From Paenibacillus taichungensis (GTDB taxonomy: Bacteria > Bacillota > Bacilli > Paenibacillales > Paenibacillaceae): a stretch of 64,000 nt of DNA. The DNA is taken from NCBI RefSeq assembly GCF_013359905.1, contig NZ_JABMCC010000112.1:248001-312000 (forward strand), written 5' to 3'. Position numbers and translations under genes: made by a program. This document shows, piece after piece, positions 26,165-35,260 of the stretch; the stretch's first letter is position 1; every line of letters starts with the position of its first letter. Below the pieces are notes generated by a model, which did not search any database, had not been told where the DNA came from, and saw only the letters and a list, made by a program, of their open reading frames with translations.

Positions 26165-27580
26165 TTAGCGGGAAATGATGTGGATCGGGTGACCCATAAC
26201 CAGTTCCGCAGCTTCCATCACGATTTCGCCCAAAGTAGGGTGAGCGTGAATAGTCAGCGCCAAATCTTCCAGAGTAGCACCCATTTCAATTGCGAGACCA
26301 AGCTCAGCAATCAGGTTGGAAGCTTCCAGACCTACGATTTGGCAACCCAACACGAGGCCGCTTTCTTCGTCAGCAACGATTTTCACGAAGCCTTCAGCGT
26401 GGTTCAAAGATACAGCACGGCCATTACCCGCATATGGGAATTTGCCAGCTTTTACTTTGTAGCCTTTTTCTTTAGCTTCTTTCTCAGTGTAACCTACGCT
26501 GGAGCACTCAGGATCTGTGAACACAACTGCAGGCATACATTTGTAGTCAACTACAGATGGTTGTCCTGCGATCGCTTCAGCAGCCACTTTACCTTCATAA
26601 GAAGCTTTGTGGGCAAGTGCCAGACCGGATACGATATCACCGATTGCAAAGATGTGAGGAATGCTAGTACGGCCTTGGTGATCAACTTTAACGAATCCAC
26701 GCTCGTCAACGTCTACGCCAATCAGTTCCAGACCAAGCTCTCCGTCTGTATTTGGACGACGTCCTACAGTAACCAGCAGGTAATCTGCAGTTACTTCTTT
26801 GGATTCACCATTTACGGAATATTTAACAGTTACATCTTTATCCGTTTGCTCAGCACTTTCAGCTTTTGCACCCGTTACGATTTCGATGCCTGTTTTCTTC
26901 ATGTTTTTAGCTACGAGGCTAGTCATGTCTTTATCGAAACCTGGCAGTACAGTATCCAAACCTTCGATGATTGTTACTTTAGCACCGAATTTAGAGTACA
27001 TTTGGCCAAGCTCAGCACCGATATAACCGCCACCGATAACGATCATGCTTTTTGGAACTTCAGGCAAGTTCAGAGCTTCTGTAGAAGACAGAATGCGTCC
27101 GCCAAACGGGAAAGGTTTCAACTCGATTGGACGGGAACCTGTTGCAATGATTGCATTTTTAAATTTGTAACGTGGAGACTCATGATCGTTGAATACACGA
27201 GCTTCGTTTTCGTTGATGAACATGCACTCACCGTTGAAAACTTCAACTTTGTTGCCTTTGAGCAAACCAGCTACGCCGCCAGTCATTTTCTTAACAACGC
27301 CGTTTTTGAATTCTTGAGTTTTGCTGAAGTCCACTTTTACGTTCTCAGCAGAGATACCAAAAGCTTCGCCATGCAATGCAGACTCATATTGGTGTGCAGC
27401 CGAGATCAGGGCTTTGGATGGAATACATCCGCGGTTCAAACAAACGCCGCCCAGTTCGGATTTGTCTACGATCAATACGCTTTGGCCCAGTTGAGCAGCA
27501 CGGATGGCAGCTACATAGCCACCAGGACCCGCACCAATTACTAATGTGTCGATATTGAGAGAAGCGTCGCCTACTACCAT
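26165..27580 (-). CDS. lpdA: Dihydrolipoyl dehydrogenase (E3)
   Basis: 471 residues. FAD-binding GAGPGGYVAA, redox disulfide GGVCLNRGCIPSK (Cys47, Cys52), NAD-binding GGGYIGAELGQ and C-terminal catalytic HAHPTLGE histidine are all present. It reoxidises the lipoyl group of the pyruvate dehydrogenase complex. The ATG is 3 nt after the pdhC stop. Last gene of pdhABCD, followed by the operon terminator. Confidence 0.96.
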   Translation of the reverse strand: MVVGDASLNIDTLVIGAGPGGYVAAIRAAQLGQSVLIVDKSELGGVCLNRGCIPSKALISAAHQYESALHGEAFGISAENVKVDFSKTQEFKNGVVKKMTGGVAGLLKGNKVEVFNGECMFINENEARVFNDHESPRYKFKNAIIATGSRPIELKPFPFGGRILSSTEALNLPEVPKSMIVIGGGYIGAELGQMYSKFGAKVTIIEGLDTVLPGFDKDMTSLVAKNMKKTGIEIVTGAKAESAEQTDKDVTVKYSVNGESKEVTADYLLVTVGRRPNTDGELGLELIGVDVDERGFVKVDHQGRTSIPHIFAIGDIVSGLALAHKASYEGKVAAEAIAGQPSVVDYKCMPAVVFTDPECSSVGYTEKEAKEKGYKVKAGKFPYAGNGRAVSLNHAEGFVKIVADEESGLVLGCQIVGLEASNLIAELGLAIEMGATLEDLALTIHAHPTLGEIVMEAAELVMGHPIHIISR

Positions 27581-27583
27581 ATC

Positions 27584-28897
27584 TTACACCTCCATAACAA
27601 GCAGCTCAGGGTTAGCGAGCAGCTGTTTAATGTAGTTCATAAAGTTTTGTGCTGTTGCGCCATCGATGATACGGTGGTCGAAGCTCAGGGAAAGAGCCAT
27701 TACAGGTGCTGCAACTACTTCGCCATTTTTGATAACGGCTTTTTCGCTGATGCGTCCCGTTCCGAGAATTGCAACTTCTGGGAAGTTGATGATTGGAGTA
27801 AAGAACATACCGCCAGCAGAACCAATGTTACTGATGGAGATTGTGCTTCCTCTCATTTCGTTCGCGCTCAATTTGCCATCGCGGCCACGAGCTGCCAGAT
27901 CACGAATGGAATCAGCGATCATCCAGATGGATTTACGATCAGCATCTTTGATAACAGGAACGATCAAGCCGTTGTCTGTATCTGTAGCGATACCGATGTT
28001 GTAGTATTTTTTGTATACAATTTCATTAGCTTCTTCATCAATCATAGCGTTCAATGCTGGGAACTCACGGGAAGCTGCAACCAGAGCTTTAACGATGAAT
28101 GGCAGATAAGTTACTTTTGTACCTTTTTTCTCAGCGATAGGTTTCATACGAGTACGGAAAGCAACCAGTTCAGTTACGTCCACTTCGTCCATGATTGTAA
28201 CGTGAGGTGCTGTGTAAGCTGATTTAACCATCGCATTGGAGATCGCTTTACGGATACCTTTGAATGGTACGCGCTCTTCTTCCACACGTTGATCAGCTGC
28301 AGCTGCTGCTGGTGCTGCGGATTTTTTCTCTTCTTGAGCCGGAGCTTCGGAAGATGCAACTGCGGAAGAACCGCCACCGTTTTTGAAGGATTCAACATCT
28401 TCTTTAGTAACTTTACCATTGTTGCCAGTACCGTTAACTTGAGCGATGTCTACGCCTTGTTCGCGAGCAAATTTACGCACGCTTGGTGTTGCCAGAACGT
28501 CTTTGGCAGGTACTGCCGGAACGCTGTTGTTTCCGCCTTCTTTAGCTGCATCCGAGCTGGAAGCTGCTGCTGAAGAACCGCTTGTGTCAGCTCCGCCTTG
28601 AGCTGCATCTTTTTCTTGATCGTCTGCAGGAGCGTCGTCTTGCTCAGGAAGCTCGCCTTCAGCATCGATGATTGCAACAACTTCGCCAACGTGGCAAACT
28701 TGGCCATCTTTTGCGAATACTTCTGTTACTGTGCCGTTAACCGGACAAGGTACTTCAACGACCGCTTTGTCATTCTGTACTTCCATGATGATGTCGTCGT
28801 CAGTTACTTTGTCACCGACTTTGATGTGCATCTTGATGATTTCGCCTTCGTGAAGGCCTTCGCCCAGTTCAGGGAATTTGTATTCAAATTTAGCCAA
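27584..28897 (-). CDS. pdhC: Dihydrolipoamide acetyltransferase (E2 of pyruvate dehydrogenase)
   Basis: 437 residues. One lipoyl domain (Lys44 in VQNDKAVVEV) is followed by an Ala/Pro/Ser/Asp-rich flexible linker, a peripheral-subunit-binding domain (ATPSVRKFAREQGVD), and a second Ala/Pro linker. The acetyltransferase core ends in the catalytic DHRIIDGA motif. It forms the core of the complex and moves acetyl groups to CoA. There is a 175-nt gap after pdhB, larger than the other gaps in the operon, with small GC-rich hairpins. Confidence 0.96.
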   Translation of the reverse strand: MAKFEYKFPELGEGLHEGEIIKMHIKVGDKVTDDDIIMEVQNDKAVVEVPCPVNGTVTEVFAKDGQVCHVGEVVAIIDAEGELPEQDDAPADDQEKDAAQGGADTSGSSAAASSSDAAKEGGNNSVPAVPAKDVLATPSVRKFAREQGVDIAQVNGTGNNGKVTKEDVESFKNGGGSSAVASSEAPAQEEKKSAAPAAAAADQRVEEERVPFKGIRKAISNAMVKSAYTAPHVTIMDEVDVTELVAFRTRMKPIAEKKGTKVTYLPFIVKALVAASREFPALNAMIDEEANEIVYKKYYNIGIATDTDNGLIVPVIKDADRKSIWMIADSIRDLAARGRDGKLSANEMRGSTISISNIGSAGGMFFTPIINFPEVAILGTGRISEKAVIKNGEVVAAPVMALSLSFDHRIIDGATAQNFMNYIKQLLANPELLVMEV

Positions 28898-29012
28898 CTG
28901 AAAAACCTCCTTGATTATGTCTCAATCCTGAAAACAACCCTTAACTCCAAGAAACAACCGTTACTGCTAGTGCAATAAACTGTTACTCAAGGGGCTAATG
29001 GCTGTTTACAGT

Positions 29013-29026
29013 GCAGCTTGCGCTGC
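29013..29026. promoter_or_regulatory. Hairpin in the pdhB-pdhC intergenic region
   Basis: GCAGC-TTGC-GCTGC forms a stable short hairpin within the 175-nt spacer, with more GC-rich complementary stretches just to its right. It has no U-tract, so it is not a terminator. A role in mRNA processing or stability is only a guess. Confidence 0.3.
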
Positions 29027-29072
29027 GGTGTGGATCACCATACTGCGCCTTGCGGCATGTCAGATGATTAAA

Positions 29073-30050
29073 TTAGAAATTTACGACTTTGTTAACCGCA
29101 GCAACGATACGTGCTGGGTTAGGAAGCCATGTATCTTCGATTTGTGCAAATGGATATACAGTATCCGGACCAGCTACACGCAGAACCGGTGCTTCCAAGT
29201 GCAGGATTGCTTTTTCATTGATTTGGGCAATGACTTCAGCTGCAACACCTGCGCTCTTTTGAGCTTCCTGTACAACAATTGCACGGTTTGTTTTCTTAAT
29301 GGAAGCAACGATAGTATCGATGTCGATTGGGCTAACCGTACGAAGGTCGATAACTTCAACTTTGATTCCTTGTTTTTCGAGTTCTTCTGCTGCTTTCACA
29401 GAAGTGTGAACCATCATACCGTAAGTAACGATAGTTACATCAGAACCTTCACGAACAACGTTCGCTTTACCCAGCTCAACTGTGTAATCTTCTTCAGGTA
29501 CTTCTGCACGGAATGCATGGTACAAGTTCAAGTGCTCCATGAAGAATACAGGGTCGTTATCGCGAATAGAAGCGATCATCAGACCTTTTGCATCGTAAGG
29601 GTTAGAAGGTACTACCACTTTAATACCCGGAGTTTGCGTAAGCAAACCTTCGAGGGAATCTGTGTGCAATTCTGCCGCTTTTACACCGCCACCGAATGGT
29701 GTACGGAATACGATTGGAGAATTATATTTACCGCCGGAGCGGAAACGCATACGAGCTGCTTGAACTACCATTTGGTCAAGGGCTTCGAAGATAAAACCAA
29801 CGAATTGGATCTCGGCAACCGGACGGAAACCTTGAACACCCAAACCTACAGCCAGACCGCCAATAGCGGACTCAGCAAGTGGAGTATCAAATACACGCTC
29901 TTCGCCAAACTCTTTTTGCAGACCTTCCGTTACACGGAAAACGCCGCCTACATTACCTACGTCTTCACCGAAAAGCAGAACGTTAGGATCACGTTTCAAC
30001 TCAACGCGAAGCGCATCACGAATTGCTTCTTTCATGTTCATTTGTGCCAT
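29073..30050 (-). CDS. pdhB: Pyruvate dehydrogenase E1 beta subunit
   Basis: 325 residues from the ATG at 30050, matching the usual length. That start follows AAGGAGG at 11 nt and gives the family N-terminus MAQMNMKEAIRDAL; earlier in-frame starts up to 30101 lie upstream of or within the RBS. Typical regions are LLFGEDVGNVGGVFR, TPLAESAIGGLAVGLG and PFGGGV. Pairs with PdhA to decarboxylate pyruvate and acetylate the lipoyl group of E2. Confidence 0.95.
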   Translation of the reverse strand: MAQMNMKEAIRDALRVELKRDPNVLLFGEDVGNVGGVFRVTEGLQKEFGEERVFDTPLAESAIGGLAVGLGVQGFRPVAEIQFVGFIFEALDQMVVQAARMRFRSGGKYNSPIVFRTPFGGGVKAAELHTDSLEGLLTQTPGIKVVVPSNPYDAKGLMIASIRDNDPVFFMEHLNLYHAFRAEVPEEDYTVELGKANVVREGSDVTIVTYGMMVHTSVKAAEELEKQGIKVEVIDLRTVSPIDIDTIVASIKKTNRAIVVQEAQKSAGVAAEVIAQINEKAILHLEAPVLRVAGPDTVYPFAQIEDTWLPNPARIVAAVNKVVNF

Positions 30051-30155
30051 TTGCTTCATTTCCTCCTTAAACATTGACAGTTCACATTTGAATTCATACA
30101 TGTATACCGGGACACGGGAACCCGTCCCGGATGTTTATGCTTTATCGGAAAAAAC

Positions 30156-31223
30156 TTATTGGAAATCAGCTTTTTGCTCTTCCAAGTGCTTAGGCGTTTG
30201 TTCGAACATGCTGTCGATCAAGCCTGAAATCGTCATTTTCTCGGTTTTTTCCGCTTTTTTGATCTCTTCGTTCACTTTTGCTTTTGCTTCTTCTTTCACA
30301 CGTGCTGTATCTTCTTCAGTCCAAAGACCTTTTTTCTCCAGATATTTAGCAAAACGTGCGATTGGATCTTTAGCATTCCATTCAGCCTCTTCTTCTTTTG
30401 TACGATATTTGGAAGCATCGTCAGAAAGGGAGTGAGGACGGAAACGGTAAGTTACTGCTTCGATCAGAGTTGCGCCTTCGCCGTTACGACCACGTTCAGC
30501 AGCTTCCTGAACCGCTTTGATAACTGCGAAGATGTCCATACCATCAATTTTAACACCTTTGATACCTGCTGCTACCGCTTTGTGAGCGATGGACAGAGCT
30601 GCCGTTTGTTTGGCAAAAGGAGTTGTAATGGCATAACCATTGTTTTGTACGAAGAAAATAACAGGCAATTTGTAAACACCAGCGTAGTTCAGACCTTCGT
30701 AGAAGTCACCTTCTGAAGAACCACCATCACCTGTGTACGTAATTACAACTTGTTTTTGTTTCTTCAATTTGTAACCCATAGCAATACCCATTGCGTGCAG
30801 GATTTGTGCACCAATGATGATTTGCGGCATCAATACATTAACGCCATCTGGGATTTGTCCACCATGTTGGTGTCCACGGGAGTACAGGAACGCTTGATAA
30901 AGAGGAAGTCCATGCCACACGAGTTGCGGAATGTCACGATAGCCAGGACATACAAAGTCTTCTTTTTCAATTGCAAATTCACTACCAACCATTGTAGCTT
31001 CTTGACCAGATACTGGAGCATAGAAACCAAGACGACCTTGACGGCCCAGGTTTACTGCACGGTCATCCCAAGTACGGGTAAATACCATGCGGTACATAAT
31101 TTCTTTTAATTGATCGTCGGAAAGTTTAGGCATCATGTCTTTGTTAACGATTTCGCCATCAGGAGACAGCACGGACAGAGCTTCTACATCCTCCGTATAT
31201 ACTTCATAAGGAACCTTGCTCAT
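30156..31223 (-). CDS. pdhA: Pyruvate dehydrogenase E1 alpha subunit
   Basis: 355 residues. The thiamine diphosphate-binding motif runs from GDGGSSEGDFYEGLNYA to VQNN, and the phosphorylation-loop-like region is YRFRPHSLSDD. The start at 31223 was chosen because GAGGTG lies about 9 nt upstream; the frame is open to 31259 without an RBS. First gene of the pdhABCD operon, with a good promoter about 55 nt upstream. Confidence 0.95.
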   Translation of the reverse strand: MSKVPYEVYTEDVEALSVLSPDGEIVNKDMMPKLSDDQLKEIMYRMVFTRTWDDRAVNLGRQGRLGFYAPVSGQEATMVGSEFAIEKEDFVCPGYRDIPQLVWHGLPLYQAFLYSRGHQHGGQIPDGVNVLMPQIIIGAQILHAMGIAMGYKLKKQKQVVITYTGDGGSSEGDFYEGLNYAGVYKLPVIFFVQNNGYAITTPFAKQTAALSIAHKAVAAGIKGVKIDGMDIFAVIKAVQEAAERGRNGEGATLIEAVTYRFRPHSLSDDASKYRTKEEEAEWNAKDPIARFAKYLEKKGLWTEEDTARVKEEAKAKVNEEIKKAEKTEKMTISGLIDSMFEQTPKHLEEQKADFQ

Positions 31224-31278
31224 TTTTTTCTTCACCTCAACAAAAAATTTGAATATCAAGTTCCGCTGTTATAATATT

Positions 31279-31308
31279 ATTATACACCTGTTTTACTGCA
31301 TACGTCAA
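31279..31308 (-). promoter_or_regulatory. Promoter of the pdh operon
   Basis: Minus strand TTGACG (31308-31303), 18 nt spacer, TATAAT (31284-31279). The transcript would start near 31272, giving a leader of about 50 nt. Confidence 0.7.
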
Positions 31309-31478
31309 AGATATCCGTAATTTTTTTATGTTTCCTTCCGGATTGTATGTATAACAGGGTCTTAATATTGGTATAACAGCATAATACATGTTTGCGTATT
31401 TGACCTATCCCCGCACAAGCTTAATCTTACCGTATTGCGCGGTCGAATGCAAAAATTAACCGAGAAAGGTGACGTTTT

Positions 31479-32213
31479 ATGACGGATTCCCGCTATTTGA
31501 AACGCACGATTGTGAAGGAAGAGATTGAGAGCCGCTATCTGGGAGAGAAGCGCACACTACGAATTTATCTTCCCCCAGGCTATAACGAATTGTTATCCTA
31601 CCCTGTCGTTTATTGTCAGGATGGTGAAGAATTCTTCAACTTTGGACGTATCGCCACCACTGCCAACCGCATCATTCTCGACGAGGGAGCCGAACCTTTC
31701 ATTATAGTAGGAGTTCAGGTTGATGTGTCTGTAAGAACTCAGGAATACGCCCCTTTCGGCGATCGGTTCAAGGCGTATACCTCATGCTTCGCTGAAGAGA
31801 TTATTCCCTATGTAGAAGAGAAATATCCTGTTCGCCGCTCTCCGCAGGAACGTATTCTTGCCGGCGACTCGCTGGGTGGCAGCGTTTCGCTTCATCTTGC
31901 TCTACTCTATCCAGACCTGTTTACCCGTGTCATCAGTATGTCTGGAGCTTACTACTCCGCATCCCAGGAAATTTACGCTGCAGCTGAAGACTTGTCCTGG
32001 TTATCAATCTGGATGATTGTTGGTCTGCAGGAGACTGCCTTTGAGGCAGATACCGGCACGTATAATTTTGTTCAATTAAACCGGGATACACGGGATTTGC
32101 TTGAAAAACGAGGTGCACTCGTCTCCTATCAGGAGAAAGACGGGCATCACCAATGGGGATTCTGGCAGAACGAGTTGCCGGAAGCACTGCTTTATTTTCT
32201 TCAAGAAAATTAA
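31479..32213 (+). CDS. Alpha/beta-hydrolase esterase (enterochelin-esterase-like)
   Basis: 244 residues. The nucleophile elbow GDSLGGS carries the catalytic Ser and a late histidine lies in DGHHQWGFW. The family pattern of putative esterase PF00756 proteins is visible (LRIYLPPGYN, PVVYCQDGEEFF). No signal peptide, so cytosolic. AAAGGTGACG precedes the ATG. Monocistronic, divergent from pdhA. Natural ester substrate unknown. Confidence 0.83.
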   Translation: MTDSRYLKRTIVKEEIESRYLGEKRTLRIYLPPGYNELLSYPVVYCQDGEEFFNFGRIATTANRIILDEGAEPFIIVGVQVDVSVRTQEYAPFGDRFKAYTSCFAEEIIPYVEEKYPVRRSPQERILAGDSLGGSVSLHLALLYPDLFTRVISMSGAYYSASQEIYAAAEDLSWLSIWMIVGLQETAFEADTGTYNFVQLNRDTRDLLEKRGALVSYQEKDGHHQWGFWQNELPEALLYFLQEN

Positions 32214-32227
32214 TTGAATTATTGAAC

Positions 32228-32255
32228 AGGCGGCTGAAATGCCGCTTTTGTTTTA
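32228..32255 (+). terminator. Terminator of the esterase gene
   Basis: GCGGC-tgaaat-GCCGC followed by TTTTGTTTT. Confidence 0.7.
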
Positions 32256-32372
32256 CAATTTTATGACAACGCTTACACCAACACTCAAAAAAGAAGCAGG
32301 CTCTCTCCTGCTTGTCCGTTCCAGCTTCTTCTCTTGTATCAGACTTGTCATTCCAAGCAAATATAAAAATTG

Positions 32373-32843
32373 TTATGTCAATGAATGTTCCTTTTCAATC
32401 CGATCCAGCAACACGTCACAACCTGCATCAACCAGCCTGTACACTTCTTCAAAATTCCCTGTATAATACGGGTCGGGTACTTCACGGAGCGTCTCGTCCG
32501 GCAGCAGATCCATCATCTTGATAATTTCCGCATCTTCACCACCTGTTACACTTCTTACGTTAGCTGCGTTGGAATCATCCATGCATATAATGTAATTAAA
32601 ATGTGTGAAGTCCGCACTCGCAAATTGCCTTGCCGCCATATTGGCATAAGAAATTTGATATGAATCCAGCAATGATCGAGTCCCCTCATGAGGTGGTTTT
32701 CCAACATGCCAGTCTCCTGTACCTGCTGAGTCCACTGAAATCTGCTGATCAAGTCCTCTTTCACTCACTTTATGTCGGAGGACAGCCTCAGCCATTGGTG
32801 AGCGGCATATGTTACCCAAACATACAAACAAAACGTTAATCAT
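32373..32843 (-). CDS. Low-molecular-weight protein tyrosine phosphatase
   Basis: 156 residues. P-loop CLGNICRSP at residues 8-16 (nucleophile Cys8, Arg14) and the general-acid loop VPDPYYTG. Removes phosphate from protein tyrosine or arginine. The ATG comes 1 nt after the stop of the upstream TRIC channel gene, with its GGGGGA RBS inside that gene, so the two are coupled. Partner kinase not visible. Confidence 0.9.
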   Translation of the reverse strand: MINVLFVCLGNICRSPMAEAVLRHKVSERGLDQQISVDSAGTGDWHVGKPPHEGTRSLLDSYQISYANMAARQFASADFTHFNYIICMDDSNAANVRSVTGGEDAEIIKMMDLLPDETLREVPDPYYTGNFEEVYRLVDAGCDVLLDRIEKEHSLT

Positions 32844-32844
32844 G

Positions 32845-33528
32845 TTATTCCCCCTTACTCAAGGTGCGGTTAAGTGGCGTTGGTGCTATCTGAGGTTTCA
32901 CACTCTCCGTCTGTACCAGAGAACGACGTGGCAGCTTCCATTTATAATGAACAGAACACATCCGGAAGAACACAACTGCAGCGAAACATATTAACAGTCC
33001 AACGTTCGTTGTGAACCATCCCATACCTATGGCAAAACCAGCTGTTATTGCCCACACCGCATAAATTTCATCGCGCAGTACCAATGGCTTCCTGCCTGCC
33101 AGTAGATCACGAATGATTCCTCCGCCTATACCGGTCATCACTGCGGCTACAATAACCGCACTAATGGGATGTCCCATATTGGCCGCGTACAATGCCCCTT
33201 GAATCGCAAATGCTGCAAGTCCAATCGCATCGAACAGCGCTTCTGTCCGCTTCCAGTGACCAATCCACTTAAGAGGTAGTACAAATGCAATCGCTACAGA
33301 TATTAGGGCGAGCATAATCAGCATTCCCTGGCTCCACAGCATCGTTACGGGTACACCAATGAGAACATTACGAATAACCCCGCCTCCAAATGCGGTTACA
33401 AGTCCCAGTACCAGTACGCCCAAAATATCATATTCCTCTTCCATCGCCACAAAAGCCCCGGACATTGCAAATGCAATGGTACCTATAATGCTGAATACTT
33501 CAAAAATGTGCAAGTCCAACCTGTTCAA
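32845..33528 (-). CDS. TRIC-type (UPF0126) cation channel / membrane protein
   Basis: 227 residues with about seven hydrophobic segments and the two related glycine-rich motifs of the family (FGGGVIRNVLIG and GIGGGIIRDLLAG). Homologues are called trimeric intracellular cation channel family proteins. Start uncertain: TTG at 33528 follows GTGAGGT very closely. Upstream partner of the tyrosine phosphatase; divergent from thiN. Confidence 0.8.
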   Translation of the reverse strand: MNRLDLHIFEVFSIIGTIAFAMSGAFVAMEEEYDILGVLVLGLVTAFGGGVIRNVLIGVPVTMLWSQGMLIMLALISVAIAFVLPLKWIGHWKRTEALFDAIGLAAFAIQGALYAANMGHPISAVIVAAVMTGIGGGIIRDLLAGRKPLVLRDEIYAVWAITAGFAIGMGWFTTNVGLLICFAAVVFFRMCSVHYKWKLPRRSLVQTESVKPQIAPTPLNRTLSKGE

Positions 33529-33700
33529 ACCTCACTTTTCAAGTCATCTCCATGTCGCTCTACCCATTGTATCCGCGCATGCCGAAATTGTGCAACCACA
33601 TTTTGTGGATTATACTGGTTTTGTGAATGATTTTTGCATTATTCTAACACCTTAATTAGAAGTGAATTGTTTCTTTATTGATTAGGAAGGATGAAATAGA

Positions 33701-34342
33701 ATGACTAAGAAACGAATTGTTATTTTCACAGGCGGAAACCTCTCTCCTCAATTTCTACAAGAAATCGGTAAGGATGACATCATTATCGCAGCCGATCGTG
33801 GGGCGTTATTCTTAATAGAAAACGGAATTCAGCCACATATCGCAGTAGGAGATTTCGATTCTATTACCGAGCAGGAACTGGAGCGTGTGCGAGATAACAG
33901 TGAACGGATAATCACCTGCGATCCTGTGCTTAAGGATTTGACGGATACCGAGATGGCATTTGAAACAGCACTCGATCTTGAGCCTACTGACATTCTTATG
34001 TTGGGCGCAACGGGCACACGCATGGATCATACGCTGGCTAACGTACATATTATGGTCCGCGCTATGCAGCATCATATTTCCTGTACTCTGCAGGATGAAC
34101 ACAATTATATGATGCTAACGACCTCCGAAGCTTTTGTGGAAGACCGTGGATATGAGTACATCTCCCTGCTCCCACTTACTAATGAAGTAACAGGTATTAC
34201 ACTGGAAGGTTTCATGTACCCGCTAGATCAAGCTACTATACGCATGGGACAGTCTTTGGGGATTAGCAACAAACTGCTTGGAAAGTCTGGCACCGTATCA
34301 ATCGATAGTGGGTTATTACTCATTATTCAGAGCAAAGATTAA
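33701..34342 (+). CDS. thiN: Thiamine diphosphokinase
   Basis: 213 residues, the family length. The catalytic-domain motifs AADRGALFLIENGIQPHIAVGDFDSI and LGATGTRMDHTLANVH are present. Converts thiamine plus ATP to thiamine diphosphate. AGGAAGG precedes the ATG at longer than ideal spacing. It lies only 2 kb from the thiazole operon but on the other strand and without a TPP riboswitch. Confidence 0.9.
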   Translation: MTKKRIVIFTGGNLSPQFLQEIGKDDIIIAADRGALFLIENGIQPHIAVGDFDSITEQELERVRDNSERIITCDPVLKDLTDTEMAFETALDLEPTDILMLGATGTRMDHTLANVHIMVRAMQHHISCTLQDEHNYMMLTTSEAFVEDRGYEYISLLPLTNEVTGITLEGFMYPLDQATIRMGQSLGISNKLLGKSGTVSIDSGLLLIIQSKD

Positions 34343-34410
34343 CCTTCTGCCTATACTTATTACGTTTTTGTAACCAATGATTTAGATTAAAAATAAGCAA
34401 ATAAAACAGC

Positions 34411-34442
34411 AAAGACCCTTGATATATCAAGGGTCTTTCTTA
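34411..34442 (+). terminator. Terminator of thiN
   Basis: AAAGACCCTTGA and TCAAGGGTCTTT form a perfect stem with TTCTTATG after it. Confidence 0.8.
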
Positions 34443-34576
34443 TGTTTGTAGCATTTGAGGTTCGTCAATGATTAATTTTTTGACATTTTTAATGGTATTT
34501 TAATAAACAAACCCAAAACGTTGCGGCCCTAGGGAGGAGAAGGTTCCATCCAATTTCTAGGCTGTTACAAAGCTGT

Positions 34577-34582
34577 TATACT
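34577..34582 (+). promoter_or_regulatory. Possible extended -10 for the NlpC/P60 gene
   Basis: TGTTATACT (TGn-TATACT) lies about 43 nt before the ATG with no good -35. A separate TTGACA stands at 34480-34485 with only a weak -10 (TAATAA). No known riboswitch was recognised in the 182-nt leader. Confidence 0.3.
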
Positions 34583-34624
34583 CGCTCTAGCAACTAAACG
34601 AAAACGAATTTTGGAGGTACTCAC

Positions 34625-35125
34625 ATGAAAACAAACATCTTTGTCCAAAAGGCCGTAACCGTCGGGTTGTGCGCTACACTAGGTTTTGGAGCTGTATTAA
34701 TGACTAATGCACCTGTTGCACAGGCAGCAAGCGCTTCTGTATCCACAGGACAACAAATCGTGAACTATGGTAAAACCTTTACAGGAACTCCATATAAATT
34801 TGGTGCGTCAACTTCTACTACCAAAAATTTTGACTGCTCTTCATTTATGAAATACATCTTTAAAAAGTATGGTGTTGATTTGCCGCGTACATCCGTTAAG
34901 CAATCCAAAGAAGGCGTAGCTGTGTCCAAAGCAAATCTGCGAGTTGGAGATCTGGTCTTCTTCTCCAGCGGTAGTCGCTCCACAGGCTCCAATATTACTC
35001 ACGTAGGCGTATATGCAGGCGACGGAAAAGTTCTGCACACGTACGGATCACCAGGTGTAACTCTCTCCGACTTGAACTCGGGGAACTGGAAGAAAACATA
35101 TATTAAAGCTCGCCGCGTACTGTAG
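34625..35125 (+). CDS. Secreted NlpC/P60 cell-wall endopeptidase
   Basis: 166 residues. A signal peptide of about 35 residues ends in AQA-AS. The mature protein is a single NlpC/P60 domain with catalytic Cys71 (FDCSS), His126 (THVGVYAG) and a third polar residue His138. It would cut peptide stems of peptidoglycan outside the cell. It lacks LysM or SH3 wall-binding domains. TTGGAGG lies 8 nt before the ATG. Monocistronic with its own terminator. Confidence 0.92.
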   Translation: MKTNIFVQKAVTVGLCATLGFGAVLMTNAPVAQAASASVSTGQQIVNYGKTFTGTPYKFGASTSTTKNFDCSSFMKYIFKKYGVDLPRTSVKQSKEGVAVSKANLRVGDLVFFSSGSRSTGSNITHVGVYAGDGKVLHTYGSPGVTLSDLNSGNWKKTYIKARRVL

Positions 35126-35152
35126 CTCATATTTTAGAGATAATGAAGCGAG

Positions 35153-35185
35153 TGGGGCCGGATCTAATGATCCGGTCCTTTTATA
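35153..35185 (+). terminator. Terminator of the NlpC/P60 gene
   Basis: GGGCCGGATC-taat-GATCCGGTCC followed by TTTTATATTT. Confidence 0.8.
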
Positions 35186-35260
35186 TTTACCCAATGAAGT
35201 TCTCTGTACAAACAGGATTTATGTGGAAAACAGACTCTAAGTTCGTTGAGACGACCTCTT

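Noticed and set aside
26180..27544. Long open frame (454 codons) on the plus strand opposite lpdA
   Set aside because: It mirrors a clear dihydrolipoyl dehydrogenase gene, has no RBS, and its composition (rich in Phe, Ser, Cys, Tyr) is that of a reverse-strand shadow of a codon-biased gene.
28998..30077. Open frame of 359 codons on the plus strand opposite pdhB
   Set aside because: Shadow of pdhB, with Cys/Phe/Asn-rich composition and no RBS.
34443..34624. c-di-AMP (ydaO) riboswitch before the NlpC/P60 gene
   Set aside because: Such switches often precede wall hydrolases, but none of the conserved blocks I know was seen in the leader.
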